Source: Hoplostethus atlanticus
Lineage: Eukaryota > Chordata > Actinopteri > Trachichthyiformes > Trachichthyidae
NCBI GenBank assembly: GCA_034670405.1
Contig: JAXDDX010000011.1
Coordinates: forward strand, 5,748,001-5,812,000
Reading direction: 5' to 3'
Length of the DNA stretch: 64,000 bases
Shown here: positions 37,681-51,700 of the stretch, one piece after another
Layout: every line of letters begins with the position of its first letter
Position numbering within the stretch: the stretch's first letter is position 1
Made by a program: the position numbers and the translations under genes
The notes under the pieces: generated by a model
What the model was told of the DNA's origin: nothing
Seen by the model: the letters and a program-made list of their open reading frames with translations, nothing else
Databases searched by the model: none

Positions 37681-38890
37681 ACTTTGAGCTATCACGAGTT
37701 GAACCTTTTTTACTCTTAATTACGTTTCATTTGTTTTATATTTTGTTGCCAACATAGATCATTTTATTATAGACTACAGTTTCAAATGAACAGTTCTAGA
37801 GCTTTGATATTGAGTTGTGGGGTGAAGAGGATGAACTGATCGATCTGTGGTTTTAGTCTGCCTTCTAAGGAATGCAGTCGACATTCGGCTGCAGTTCTGA
37901 CCATCATCTCTATTAACGAGTTAGAGAAAAATAATGCATACATTGACAAGGTGCCTTCTATAAGTAAGAAATATGAAAATAAATGGTGATAAAGGTGATG
38001 GAGATACAATTCTATAATTCTATTCTGTTTAGTTATTCTTTTATTTAGTTGTGGTTTTAACGCTTTTACATTTAATACGGTTTCTGTAATGCTGACAAGT
38101 TTTGTTGACCTTCAGGATCGTGGATATACAAACTGTTTGTTTCAATGTGGAAAGCCGATTTGGTTATCATCTGTAAGGTGAGCGGCTGAAAAAAAGAGAG
38201 AAAAAAAGATGTGATGCAACTCGACAGCTGCCTTATTAGAGGTGTGAATGGCTGAGGTGTTGCTTGCTCCCTGAGCTGCTTCCATAGCTCAAAGTTGAAC
38301 ACACAAACACACGGACCGTTCACACCTGTCATTGCTCTCCCTGTCTGCCTCCTCTCCCCTCAACAACCTGGGAGCTCATTCCCTCTCACAGGATCGACAA
38401 CTAAAGAAAACCAGTTAATGAGGGAAAACAAATTAAAGACCATCTAATGACTTCTCGACAACACAATGGCAAACACAATGTCCTGCTAATGAGAAACATC
38501 AAAAGTGTGATAAGTTAGAGAAAGCGTTACATCGTAGGAAAAGATCTCATCTGAAGTCTTGGCGGATGAAGCAGTGACGGGCGGTGGGATTGATTTAGAA
38601 CCGTGTGATCGATGGGGCTGTTCTGATTCATGTGGTTTAGTGTCACTGTTGGCATGAGGAACGTGTCATATGAGTTAATTATCAGTTAGATAAGAGTGTC
38701 CTGTTGAGAGAAGCTGAGTTTTTTTTTCATGAAAATGGAATATTCAGTATATCCATACGACTGTCCCAGAAATACAGCCATGCAATGCCAAAGTCAGATG
38801 AGAGAGTTGTTAACAAGTTGCAATAGATCCTTCACCAGGCAGGCTAAAAGTCCCTTCCTCCAAAGTGGTCGGGTAGCTCAGTGTGTTAAA

Positions 38891-39060
38891 GGTTGAAACA
38901 AGCATACAGCCATCTCCATAGACAAAGCGGTCGGCCACACAAGCTCACAGAACGGACCGTAAAAATCGTGTTGTAGGGACCAACTCCATATTAATGCCCA
39001 TGATTTTGGAATGAGATGTTCAACGAGCAGGTGTCCACATACTTTTGGCCATGTAGTGTA
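38891..39060 (+). mobile_element. Tc1/mariner remnant with intact 3' inverted repeat
   Basis: The left part (gttgaaacaagcatacagcc then atctccatagaca) matches the 5' region of common fish Tc1 elements. The right part (accaactccatattaatgcc, atgattttggaatgagatgt, caggtgtccacatacttttg, gccatgtagtgta) is the standard 3' terminal repeat ending in TA. Nearly the whole transposase is deleted and no 5' inverted repeat is seen. Confidence 0.85.
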
Positions 39061-41099
39061 GTTTGGATCCTTCCATTTGCAATAATTGTAGGCCAATTTA
39101 TTAGCTTCATTTTCTCTTTTTAGAGTTTTAGAGAGTTTATTGACTCTTCATACTTCATATAATCTATAAACTCCAGTTGAACATCAAACTGTGTAGTCTT
39201 TACTATGTGAGCCATTATTAATTATATTAATAAAGTATACATTATAATTATGATGCTTTCTTGAGATAGTACACTACTTTTTTTACTCATACTTTTCTGT
39301 CTGTCTATCTATCTATCTATCTAACCCATTTTGATAGTGAGCCACACAGAGAACAAACATGTTTTAATTAAAGAAGTTCTCTTTATTACAGCAAAGACGC
39401 CAAACATTACAGACAAGAATAATTATGAACCATGAATATCAACTTTATATTCCGACCTCCCATCCAGATACCAGCTTCATTCACTTCACTATTCTTGATG
39501 GACATTTGCTTGGATTTAATAATGAGGAATGGTGGGCAGGTCCACAGTATCTCCCCTCACTTTTTCCTTAAAGTCTGTAGTTGACAAGGAGGATGCATGT
39601 AATCATTTATGGTAACATCCTCTAGACTGCTTCACTAGTCTCTCCATTGGCTGGATGTGTAACATTATGAAGCAATGTAGATGGGCAACATTGCCAACAA
39701 TTAATTATTTGTTTTGTCATTACACTATCTACATGATCTTTGTCTGATTTGCAAAACTCCCCTGTTCACTATAAGCAATGTTGTCCAGCTACATTAACTC
39801 AGTACTATGGCATTAACAAGTATTCCTCAGACTTTTCTCTCTATTCTTTGGGTCGGACCAGAAATCTGCAGAGATAAAAACAGAATAGCCGGCAGTAAAA
39901 CCTTCCAATGCTCAATAAGCAATATCAGCTTTTGGGGTTCAATCTTGTAGGAGTACAATCTCTGATGTTTTATCTACAACAGAACTGATGTTCGGACGTT
40001 TCATCTTTCAGTAAAACCTCTACTGTTACTCCAACAATAGAACCTTTTAGTGTACCAGTGATAGTCTATTTACAGTAACACCTTTAACAGTGGAACCACT
40101 AGTGTTTCAACTTAAGTAGAACCTCTGGTGTTTATTTACAATAAAAAATTTTAGAACCAGTCTGTGCATAACAGAAACACTTCTGGTGTTCAATAATCCT
40201 GTAAAGCCTCACTAAGACTTTGTGAAGAGTTTTGCTTAACAAAACACATTGAGTCATGGTCCAAAACGTATTCAAAACATTGATCATCCATGAGAACGTA
40301 TTCAACAAAGCCCTGTTTGCAGTCTAAGATGTGGTTAAAATGCTGTCAAATGCTTGTATCAACAAGGAAATTCAAACGATTAGGCACAATAAATGTTTTG
40401 TTTCATACTCTTGCATTTTTCGCTCACTAAGCCTGTTTGCATCACCAGTCAGTGTGTATTCAGGGATATTGGTGAGCGGGGTATGAAGACGCAGATAAAC
40501 AGCGTATCCCTAATAAAACCATAAGAGGGATATGAACTATTATCCAGAATACTGTGTGCATGTAAACGCACTGATGTTGAGGCTAACTGACGTTCTACAG
40601 TCCACAAGCAGAGCGATGGGCTTTTACACAAATAAACCACAGTAACATCACAGAGATTCATAAGTGAAAAACAAGATACTACTATTGAATTCCACCTAAA
40701 TGTTCAAAAACTACATCTAATGCTTTAATATACAGCTTCAATCAGGGGTTCTTAAACTTGTTTTCTGCCTGGACCCAAAGTGAGTAGATGTAGTCCCTTC
40801 CACCGGGACCCAGGCTCATTAAACACACTAATACTCTGAGGGACCCACCGGAAACAGGCTTGCAACCCATTTCGCGTCCCGACCCATAGTTTAAGAAACG
40901 CTGGTGGTAGAGTAAACATGGAATGAAGAATGATTGTTCTTATAAGCAACGCAAGTAAACAAACAATAAATACAAACAATGTGCTTTATCCATATAGACA
41001 TATTTACACAAAGTCTTTGGCTTATGAATAAACATCAGCTACAAAATAATAAAAATCAACAAAACAAAAATGTCGGCCATCAGTGCACAAAACAAATGA

Positions 41100-41283
41100 G
41101 GCCTGGGGTCAATTTACTTCCAATTCCATTTAAACCATAAATGGAAACTGCAATTCACTTACACATGAAAGAGCATTCATTGTCAGTCTGGTCCAACCTA
41201 CTCACACTCAAAGTTTGTCGATTTTGAAGAAAATCCAATTTTTGAATTGGCTGAATTGAAAGTGCATTGGACCCAGCCCTGGA
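41100..41283. mobile_element. MITE with GGGGTCAATT-type inverted ends, copy 1
   Basis: The left end 'ggcctggggtcaatttactt' pairs with the right end 'gtgcattggacccagccctgg'. Inside, 'ccaattccatttaaacc' and 'ccaatttttgaattgg' strengthen the hairpin. The same family occurs at 62,642-62,912. No coding capacity. Confidence 0.7.
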
Positions 41284-42037
41284 ACAAACATGATTAAGCT
41301 AATGTCACATGGTTGCACTTGATACAAAAGCTAACGTGTTCGATTGGGATTTGGGGTACAACTTGCTAAAGACTGCTTCAGAACTTCTTTCCTGTAGATC
41401 AGCTTCAAAACAGAACAGAGAAAATAAATTCTGCTGATAGAAAGCAGCTCACAGGGGCTGTAGAACATAGCACTGATGGTTGATATCACATTTTATTTTA
41501 CTTTATACATTTTAGTGAAAATCCTACACATAACATTTTTTTTTTAATTTTCCACTTCATGATAGTGTTTTAATGTAAATAAAAACTTTCCTGCCTCCAA
41601 AAACATGATACTTTCCCATTGTCTTGTTTCTAAGGCTATATTACCTTATATGCAAAGTTATATGTCAAAGTTATTGACATATAAGTTATTCATCACTATA
41701 TTTCCTTAATCAATCAGAGAATCAATGTACTGTAGCATAGCTTCGGAAAATGGCTATAAAGTACTCAAATACGTAATAGTGATTTGTCATGATTCAGTGA
41801 CCCCGAAATGACCAGAAATGTAAAGTGAAGACGATACTGCTGGTGTATGGAGTAGAAAACAGAACAACTCAAAGAGTTTAACTATTTTGTACTATGTATT
41901 TATGTATTTGCTGCCCACTTCTGTAAAACTAAGAAGTACCGGCTGCAAATATTAACAATGTCCTCTGTCACCATGATGAGATAAGAATCACCAGGCACTC
42001 AGAAACTAGCATGGGCAGGAAAGTGAGGCTAACATGA

Positions 42038-42358
42038 CAACTTGGGGCGGCAGGTTGGCCATCACCGGAGGGTTGCTGGTTCGATCCCCGGCACCACCAG
42101 GAGGGCGTATTCCAGCTGGTGATTGGAAAATTACTGGTGTCATCAACACTGCCGAAGTGCCCTTGAGCAAGGCACTTAACCCCAAAAACTGCTCCAGGTG
42201 CACCGCTCTGGCTGCGCCTGCGCTCTGTCCTCTGACCTGAGCTGCATGTGCATGTATGTGGGGTGATATACTGTATATGTGTGTGTGTATCTAGTCAGGG
42301 GTGTGAAAAATGTCTCAGTACTTGTATTCTGTGCTATGACAATAAAGTTGAATCTTAA
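42038..42358 (+). mobile_element. tRNA-derived SINE with teleost core
   Basis: Box B-like 'ggttcgatcccc' follows a tRNA-like head. The middle has 'gcccttgagcaaggcactta acccc', a core shared by many fish SINEs, and the tail ends 'gacaataaagttgaatctt'. Confidence 0.8.
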
Positions 42359-43248
42359 CTGGAATATCCATATTCTCAGGGTGTTTTCACACTCCATTTC
42401 AGGTCCATTTCAGGTCCATTTCAGGTCCATTTCGCCCAAATTTTGGGGCATATGTGAACCTTCCAAATTATTGAAACCTATTCTGTTAACTTTTGTATTG
42501 AAATTATATAAATAGAATAATTATAAAAATAGAATAGCTCAAATTCTATTTTTGTTTTTTTCTTTCCCCTATTTCACTGGGCTGATGGAAAAAGTTAACA
42601 CCACAAGATAATGGATGCTGCAACCAACAGTTAAAAAAGTTCCAAAGAGTGTGAACGGAAAATGTACTGACATCCATTGCACAAGTGCACCAGAAGAAGA
42701 ACTTAGTCTCTTTCAAGTGAACATTGAGTGTGGATGCAAAGGAACTCAGTTCGTTTATCAATATATGTTGTTGTAGCTTGCTAGAGGAAGGGAGACATCT
42801 ACAGAGCATACTGAGTACTGCAGCTGTAACAGCATGAGGCATTGCGTCCATGGGAGGGCTGTGAGAGGCTAAGCCTTTGAATGGGGCCCAAAACACACAG
42901 GGGCCTGCTGGGACTCAAAAAAAATCTGTACAATAAGCATAGGACACCTTCTCCACTCCACCCCTCTCCATCACCTTTCTTATTAGAGGTCTGAGAGGCC
43001 AAACATTTCCCTTTGCTCGGCCCTTAACACACTGTACAATGAGCTGATTTCACTTGTGCCATTTGTCATCCCCAACTAAACTGATCACAATGCTATATTA
43101 CTTGGAGGGACGCAAAAGGGATGCTACAGAATGGCCACCGCAGAGGGGAGCTGGGACGTCAAGCGAAAGCAAAGGGTTAAACGCACAGGAGGTGAAAAGA
43201 CGTTCTCCTGTTCTTCTGTTCTCCTCCACCTCCTCCTCTCTCCTTTGT

Positions 43249-43302
43249 TTAGGAGGACTCAATGAACTCCAGCGCAAGGTCATAGCAGAAACGATACTGC
43301 TC
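43249..43302 (-). CDS. ptprk: ptprk last coding exon
   Basis: The acceptor on the - strand is gtgtctacag. It encodes [17 protein letters not shown] and stops TAA at 43,249-43,251; 18 codons, phase 0. The final helix of the D2 domain matches the PTPRK C-terminus ([21 protein letters not shown]). Confidence 0.95.
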   Translation of the reverse strand, partial: EQYRFCYDLALEFIESS

Positions 43303-43620
43303 CTGTAGACACACACAAACATACACACATACAAAAACACATTAAGATTACATTCAATCAAGTAGACATTTTGTATTCTCTCTGTCTTTCTTACTGGTGT
43401 TCCAGAGACAGGCCACATCTGTCTATCTGCCTATCTGTCTCTCTCTCACCATCTACCCATCCATCCCTCTCTAACTCACCGGAGTATCCACCATGTTAGG
43501 TTTGCTGTTTCTCAGGCTCTTGACAGCGTGGAAGACATCGACCACGCTCTGTCTCTTGGCCATCTCACACACAATGCTGCTGGCACATAACACTCCACTA
43601 CGTCCACCGCCATTCCTGTG

Positions 43621-43662
<42 letters not shown>

Positions 43663-46600
43663 CACACACACGCACACACACACAGAGAGAATGAGCGTAT
43701 ATAGATTGTTTAATACTCCACTTGATAGAAAGTTGTAAATAAATAGAACTACAAAGTCTTTTGCCTGTGTACTCACAGACAGTGCACTATGGTTCGCCCT
43801 TCTCCCTCCTCTCCCTCGCGTTGCCACTGGTCAACCTGAAGGATCAGTTTAAGGAAGGAACGTTTGGAGGCGGGGACGTCTCTATGCCCCGCCCACCCCA
43901 GATACTGGAACTGACGAACCATCAAGTAGCCTTCCTGGGGCTGGAAAATCAAACACACACACACTTAACTTTAAAACTGTTTCAACAATGTCGCTGTCTT
44001 GATCAGTATTTCTGTATAACAGTGGTGACACAGCACGGCTTTCTCCGCTGTCAGCAGACTGTAAAATGTTAAGAAGCATAAAGACAGGCTGATAGCAACA
44101 CTTTGGTTAGCTGGTTAGCTGTACATACACCATAGTTTAACAGTATGATGTGATTAAAGAGTACTAACCCTGGTGAGGTTGCAGACTCTGAAGAGCCTAC
44201 TGATAACATCGCAGTCCATAGAGCAGGACATACACTCCACCTGCACTGGACCATAACGCAACATGCCTTCCTCTGGCCAGTACTGGGGACAACCCTAGAC
44301 AGATAGAGACAGATAGAAAGTTATGTATAGGAAGGACATACACTACTGCATTGTAACAGAGAGAGTCAGAACTACATGGATTGGTCCATAATGCAACATC
44401 TTTTCCAGACACCAGAAAGTTTTCATTAAAATATAATATACTAAAATGGTATAAGGCCGATATTGGTCTTTTATTGAAAGTTGGATATCAGCCAGTGACA
44501 GTTGTCCACCTGCAATATGAGGTCCATCCTCACAAGAATACAATTCTGGGGGAAACTGAATACCTGTAATTATTTGTTTTTTTGGGCAGGGAAAATGGTC
44601 AAATTGACGTTATTAAATATCGGTACAAAATATTGACTATTGGCAGCTTCTATCCAAAAATATAGGTACCGATATCTAAGTGTGTATACGTGTGTGTATG
44701 TAGGTGTATGTTAGGAAAATAAAGTTATTATACTATATGAATGAAGTACCTGAGCCAGGTCGATCTCATTCAGCATCACCAGACTGGTACATCCGTAGTC
44801 GTAAACCAGACGCCAGAAGTCTTTGACAGTGTTAGGCAAAGGATGCTGGGTAACAATGAATGCAGCAGGCTGTCTGTAGCTCTGCAGGAAAACAGAAAAC
44901 AACAATAATGTAATTTCCTTCAAACACACATGTGGGCATAGGATTCAAATAGTAAAAGGTTTTGGTTTTCGCACACATACTACAGATCTCTCTTTATCAC
45001 TTGTTCACAAACACACACACACGCACACATACCAGAACAGAGTGGGACATTTTTCAGAATGCAGGATATGATACAGCAAGCATATGAGTGATGTGTGGTC
45101 ATGTGATCATGCAGTGGGCCTATCAAATGTGAGGGTGAGGGGCATGCATTGGAGCTACTGGGTCTGGGTTCTACATCTGTAGAGCACATATACAAATACA
45201 ACAATCTACATATACATAGGTCAGGGTTAGGGTCAGTTAACTTTCTTTCCTTTCTATCCTTTCATTGCATGACAAGTTTATCAATTTCAACCTATTAAAA
45301 GATAATTGATGAAAAATGCCTTACTATGAGCAAAACACTAGCAGTTTCTGATTACACTTTGAACTGACTGAACTGAAAGTGAACTGAGCCCACCTCATCC
45401 TGAAAGAAAACGTCTGTTCAAATGTGCGACATGGGCGTGAATGAGTTTGGTGATGGAGACACTGAAGTCATGAGCAAAATCTAAGGGTCAGAGTCAGGAC
45501 TAGGGTTAGGTTTGGGGTTCAGGATGTCAATGGCTGTACAATGCATGAACCTGGTGGCAGAAAGACACTGAAGCCATGAAACAAATCCAGTATCGGAGAT
45601 TTGAATTAAAATCCCATTACCTGGAACTCTTCTGACAGCTTGGTTAGAGAGAGGCCAAAGGTAAGTATATCTTTTTAAAATTGGACTGAATTCCATGAGT
45701 TTTATCATGATTATTATTGTTTTATCTTCTGGCAGCTTAGTTGGAGAGTGGTAAGCAGATTTCACTGATGTTTAATTTACCAGGTTTATTGACACAACAG
45801 GTTTTTACTTCTATTTTATGGAAATTGTGACTTACATCCTTACTAAACCAGGTTGTTCTGGGATGTCCTGTTGGTTCAGCGGACTAGGGTCCATACCATG
45901 GATGCATTATAACACACGTCTACACCCCCATCTTCCCATCTTCCCTCCCTCTCCCACTGTATACTATCTAATAAAACAAAAATGCCATAAAACACTAGCT
46001 TGCAATTATGACCGACAAAGTTATGAACAGATATTGCTATCTTACCTTATATTTCTACCTATTAAATCACTTTATTGTTCAAGTCATGGTACACAGGCAA
46101 CAAGACAAGTCAGTTGTTGCCAATGTAAAACTGTCCAGGAGGCAATGTCGTGAAACAATGAGGCTGTCAGGGATTGGTTGATGATCCAGACAGCCCCTCA
46201 GGGATGGGCTATTTCCAGTGAGCTGTTCAGGGATTGGAGAGGGGCCAGAGAAGCTAGTGGTCTTTTCAGAACCTGGATTTGTCTCTAGCCTTCTGCTGCT
46301 AAAACCACAAACACAGCATCACACAAACGGGAAAGGGAGTCTCTGTGCGTGTGTGTGTGTGTGTGTTGCCTGTGTAAATATATGTGTACATATATTTGCA
46401 TGTACATGTATCTGTGTATCTATGTGTCTACATTTGTGTGTACCCTCTTAAAAGAATGTATCATTTTCAACTTGTTTGTGATTGCAGTTTGGGACAACAG
46501 ACATCTTAATCTTACTTTTTAACCAAACACGCTAGAGAGGTGCTAAAAACAACACATCTACTAGTCTGTAAATCTGCTATTAGCTGCTATTAGCACATAT

Positions 46601-48709
46601 ACTTTACACACAATGTGAGTTGTCCCAAACTACCCTTACTTGATATGTGTTGAAAATAGCACATCCTTTTTGTTTGTGCATGTGAGTGTGTTATTGACTT
46701 ACATCCATCAGAGCAGCATTGATGTAGTTGCTACTTTCTCCATCTATTGTAATGAGGAAGGGCAGGCATCTATCTGGAGGAAGGCCATCCATAAAGCGGT
46801 TCTTCTCCTGGTTTCTAGGCAACAATGCGATGCTGCAGTCTTCTGGCTGAGGCTGTGGAGTCACCGAGTTTAATGTCTGGACAGAGAGAGAGAGACATAT
46901 AACAAGTTAGCTTGCAGCTAGTGGTACACAGTTTCTAGTCTCCTAAAAATCCTCTACATTCCCTTCAAGGTTAGAGTCTGGGACAGTATTTTTCTTAGAC
47001 TGGGTTAGGAGTCAAAGTTGGGTCCCAAGAAGATGAAAATAGATCCCCAGTCACTCTGGAGAAACTGGTGTCCAGAACTATGTTATGTTACCTGCATGTT
47101 ATGTTGCAAAATGGCTGCAAAAATGCGGTTTGGACTATGAGAAAAAAATTATGTTGAAATTTTTTATATCGTCTTTGAGATGTTACTTGTAGGTTTAAAT
47201 TAAGGGTTAATGTTAATGGTTAACATTAAGGGGTGAAGTTAGGGATTAAGGTTAGGGGCTCAAGTTAAGGGTTAATGTTAAGGGCTAAAGTGAGGGGTTA
47301 GGGTTAAGGGATAAAATTAAGGTTAAGTTCTTACTTGGAACTCATCTTTCAGGTGTGAGGAGTTGGTCTGGGAATCGATGCGTATCAGCTCATACAGTGC
47401 AGCTTTGAACTCGCAAACTGGTATGGCTGTTTCTCCACACAGACAGGCTTCAAGTATGGCATCATGGATGAATATATACTGCTCCTGAAAACACAATTCA
47501 AGGCATACATAGTATCATACACACACGCACCTAACCCCGACAGAACCATTGTAAATCATGGCACATAGACTTCACCACACAGGTAACAGACCAAAGCGAG
47601 CATGCAGACATTGAGTGAGGAGTGAGGAGATGGAGCCATGGATGAGATGATGTGTGTGCACATGCTTCAGAGCTTGGTTTAATTCACTCATGCAAGTTTG
47701 GAAGTGAATTGAAGGCTTGGTGTGTATGACTGGATGTGAATGTGTTTTCATTTGTAATGATCTGATGGCTGATGCCGTCCCCTCTGATGCTTCATTCAAA
47801 GCATTGTGTAGTGCTAGACTACTAGCCTTTGGTTTCAATTAGGAATGCTACAGTAATATGCGCTAACAAGCTATTGTTAGAGTAGCTGGAGGGCAAATGC
47901 TGGATGTTTTTCCTGAATGTGATCAGTGTCTGGTGAACAAAAATTAGCCAACTAAATAAATCAAAATGTCTTCCTTTAGGAATGAGGGATGATTTTATCA
48001 ACGAGTGATGAAAGATGGCAGACAGTCTCTCTGTACCACGTTGCATGGTTAGCCATTCTCAATCACTTAAACAACTGTAACTAAATTCATGGCAGGTGCT
48101 GTCTATCTAACTGACCTATGGACGTGAGCATGCTCTGGCCATCATTACTCAGTGACCCTCTGCATCAAAATGCTGGTGGAAAGAGGTCACACTGCAGATT
48201 ATATTGACTTCATATTGACCATGTCACTAGACTAGATCACTTAGGAGTAGAGTTAACATTAAAGCTTAAGTTTAGTGTGGTTATGCACTGAAGTGCTCTT
48301 TTAGGATGGTAGATGGTTGGATGTAGTCGCCTCGATGTGCATGAGCATGTTGATGACTGTTATGGATTCATACACGTTTAACGTGTTTGTGTGGGGTTAG
48401 GGTTAGTGGATCTTATGTGTTGTATGTGTTGAATTATGTAATGAATGGATGGCAGATGGTAGTCACCTCAGCCTGTACCATGCTGATAGTTGGGTTTGAT
48501 AGTCAATGATTAGTGTGTGTTTGTGTATTGTGTGATGTTGATGTCAATGGATGATGGATAAAGTAGTCACCTCAGTCTGTACCATGTTGATCCTCCTGGA
48601 GCGTAGAGCCTTCACACAGTTATAGATATCCACCACCCCTTCTCTTTCCGCCATGTCCAGCATGATATCAATCACTATAAAACAGCCTGTACGCCCTGCT
48701 CCAGCACTG

Positions 48710-48747
<38 letters not shown>

Positions 48748-51700
48748 AGGGGGGGGGGGGGGGGAGACACAGAGAAACAGAGAGGGAGCAATAAGAAATC
48801 AACCTTCTGAAAAACGCTGAGAATGTTGATAATGGGTCAGTGTGTGTGTACCACTAAAGGTCCAGTACTAGGAAAATTGGTGATTTTGACTGTTCTTTAT
48901 ATGTATGTATATTTATGATGTGTGCCTTTATTATTGTGATATGGTGTATAGGCGTGCATGTACAGTACATACCTGCAGTGAACCACAATAGGTCCAGCAG
49001 AGGGCGGATTGGAGATTTTGACTCTGCGGATGAAGGAAAGTAGTCCCGTGGCATGATATGGAACTCCGTGGTCAGGCCAGCCGGTGAAGTGGAACTGCTT
49101 GACCTCCCGCAGCTCGTTGAAACCACGCTGAGTAGAGACATAAATAATCTTTTAGCTACATTTCATTAACCATGTCAAGTCTATATTTTATTACACATGT
49201 CAACTCACTGAATACATGTGGAGAACCTCCCGACACCCCATAAAAACAAAACAAAACAAAACAAAACAAAACTTGATGACTATAACAACTGACTACACTT
49301 GATGTCTATGGAGGGTTAAATGTGACAATATTAAATAAATAAATCATTAAATAAAAGGGGAAATATATTAATATTGAATTAATTAAAATGGGAAATATAA
49401 GCTATTTAATTGTTCATTTCCACATTTATTTAATTATTTCCACATTTATTTAATTATTTCCATATTTAATGATTTATTAATTTATTTCATGGTTGCTGGT
49501 CTGTTATGGAGGGTTAAATGTGACAATATTAAATAAATAAATCATTAAATAAATCATTAAATAAAAGGGGAAATATATGAACAATTAATTAATTAAAATG
49601 GGAAATATATATGTTTAATTGTTCATTTCCACATTTATTTAATTATTTCCACATTTATTTAATTATTTCCACATTTAATGATTTATTTAATGATTTATTT
49701 ATTTCATGGTTGCTGGTCTGTGTGTGCATTGTGAAATGTAAATCTGTCAACTCGTCCATCAAAGCCTGTGGGAGGGTCTTGCGTCTGATTGGTTGGCCAA
49801 GTTAAGTCGATTGCATTTGCCTGCATCCTTTCCTTGTTGCTTTGTTTTTATTACAAAAAAATGGCGGATCCTACCCAAGAGGTCTTAGTTCACTTAGTTA
49901 GAAATATGTTAGCATTAGCAGAGAACATAGAGTCTAATATTGCAAACCCTGATTCAGTGGACAGGGTTTCTGTTGAATGTTAATGCTTGCTCAACGACTT
50001 GTGGAGTGGACTGTGTGGCCGGAGGTGTGTTTCTCAGGGCCTCTTGGAGCGCCCGTTCTATATTTCACTATAGCGCTCAAGAGCGCCCGTCATTTTCCGA
50101 TCATTAAAAATGCATAAAGAAAATCAAGTTTTGAACTGTGTTTTATATATACACTTCAAGTTGTCATCGATTAACCGGAACCGTAAAATGTTGGTCGTAC
50201 GTTGACAATTTTGTAGTTTTTTCTGGGTTTCATTTTCTTATCGCCGTAGTCCTAAAAATGGCTGCGCCGCCTAAGCGTCCCCGGTTTTACAACCTTATGG
50301 AAGCTGTCAGGATATGCTGTGAAACAGATTCAGAAACGGCATGTATCATGGAAAGTGACGATGACATTGTGAGTTTCGGTTTTTTGATTGAAATCGCTTG
50401 TTGTTGTTTGATAAAACAAGCCACAAATCAACTTGATTACATAGCGGAACCTACCTAGTCGCGACTGCGGGAGAGGGACACTGTTTCCCGGGAGCGAGTG
50501 CATCGAAGAGTCCGTCGGGAGGACTGACCAGTTTATGCTGTGTTTTCTCCTTATAAGTTTGATGACTTTTGTTGTCTGATCTTATTAGACTTCTGTATGG
50601 GTCTGTGTAAAGTACGGGGTGTTTTCTCTTGTATTTTGACACTGAAGGGAGAAATGTTGTGGATCATATAACGTTCCAATAAAAGTAGCGGCATTACTAG
50701 TTTAACTACATTTCTCAGTAGCGTGGTGGTAGCGTCGCTGTTTTCTGACTCAAATAACTTTTCAGTAGCGAAGCTCTTTTATTGATCAAGTAGTGCGGTA
50801 GCGTCCACACAAGCTACATTTCCCAAGGCATTCCTGAAGCTGAAGCGCAGCGGAGCTTTCTGCTGCGGTCTGAAATAAAACTGCTAAGGATCAGTAAGTG
50901 ACGCCACCGCCATACACGGACCTTTATGTGTAGCCAACAGAAGCACTTCCGTATGACGGTGACATCACTTACCAATCCTTGGGCTGATGCCTGCGACTTG
51001 TCTGCTGCAGGCGAATACAGACCCGCGAGCTTGAGTTTACTTGATAGAAAGATGGCAGAGGGTGAGGACATAGAGGAATTGATCCCGATGGAGTCGCCGT
51101 GGCCGTACCTCGAGCTAATACATGAGTTTAAGTGAAACAACAGAGAAAAATGATGCGTTCAGGTGCTTACTGTGCAACCCCAAGAAGAAGCTGCTCTCAA
51201 CTTCCAAGACCTCAAACACGTAATTTAATAAACAATTGAACTGAACATTTTTTGCCTGCCTATCTGTTTGACTGATCAGCATTGACTTGGAATGAAGTTG
51301 GTTCAATGTAAAAAAAAAAAATAGCTTTGATGTAGTAAACTACTTTTGCCATGTTGCTGTAGCTTAGCTTGCTACATTTCTCTGGGGGGTAGCTTCAGTG
51401 TAGTGAAGCTTAATTTAATGTAGAGTAACTGGTAGCTTAGCTCACTACACTTTCCAAGTAGCTTGCCCAACACTGAACGTTACTAGTGATCTTACTAGAT
51501 AGATAATATTTATATACAAGTAAAAATAAAGTAGTATTGATTATAGGATATGATTAGTTGACTTTTGAAGTCATACATTTTGTAAACTGGTTTTACAGTA
51601 TGTGATAACTTTCACTGTTATGCCAATGAAGTAATAAAGTTTCTTTGTACCATCTGAAGAAAGTTGTACATACATCTTTTGCCATGTGTTCTTTAAAATG

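Larger units (their letters stand above)
39061..43248 (-). other. ptprk: Downstream of ptprk: probable 3' UTR plus repeats
   Basis: No further coding exon. On the - strand AATAAA occurs near 39,383-39,388, followed by 'gttctctgtgtgg'-type GU-rich DNA, a candidate distal poly(A) site. Another AATAAA lies near 41,495. The stretch contains a MITE (41,100-41,283), a SINE (42,038-42,358) and degenerate 'aacctctagtgttt' units at 40,010-40,140. How much of it is transcribed is unknown. Confidence 0.35.

Noticed and set aside
46218..46451. Open frame with a Cys/Val tail
   Set aside because: The tail is a GT microsatellite and the rest has no coding character.
49611..49805. Phe/Asn/Leu-rich open frame
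   Set aside because: Translation of the AT-rich tandem end of the inverted-repeat element.
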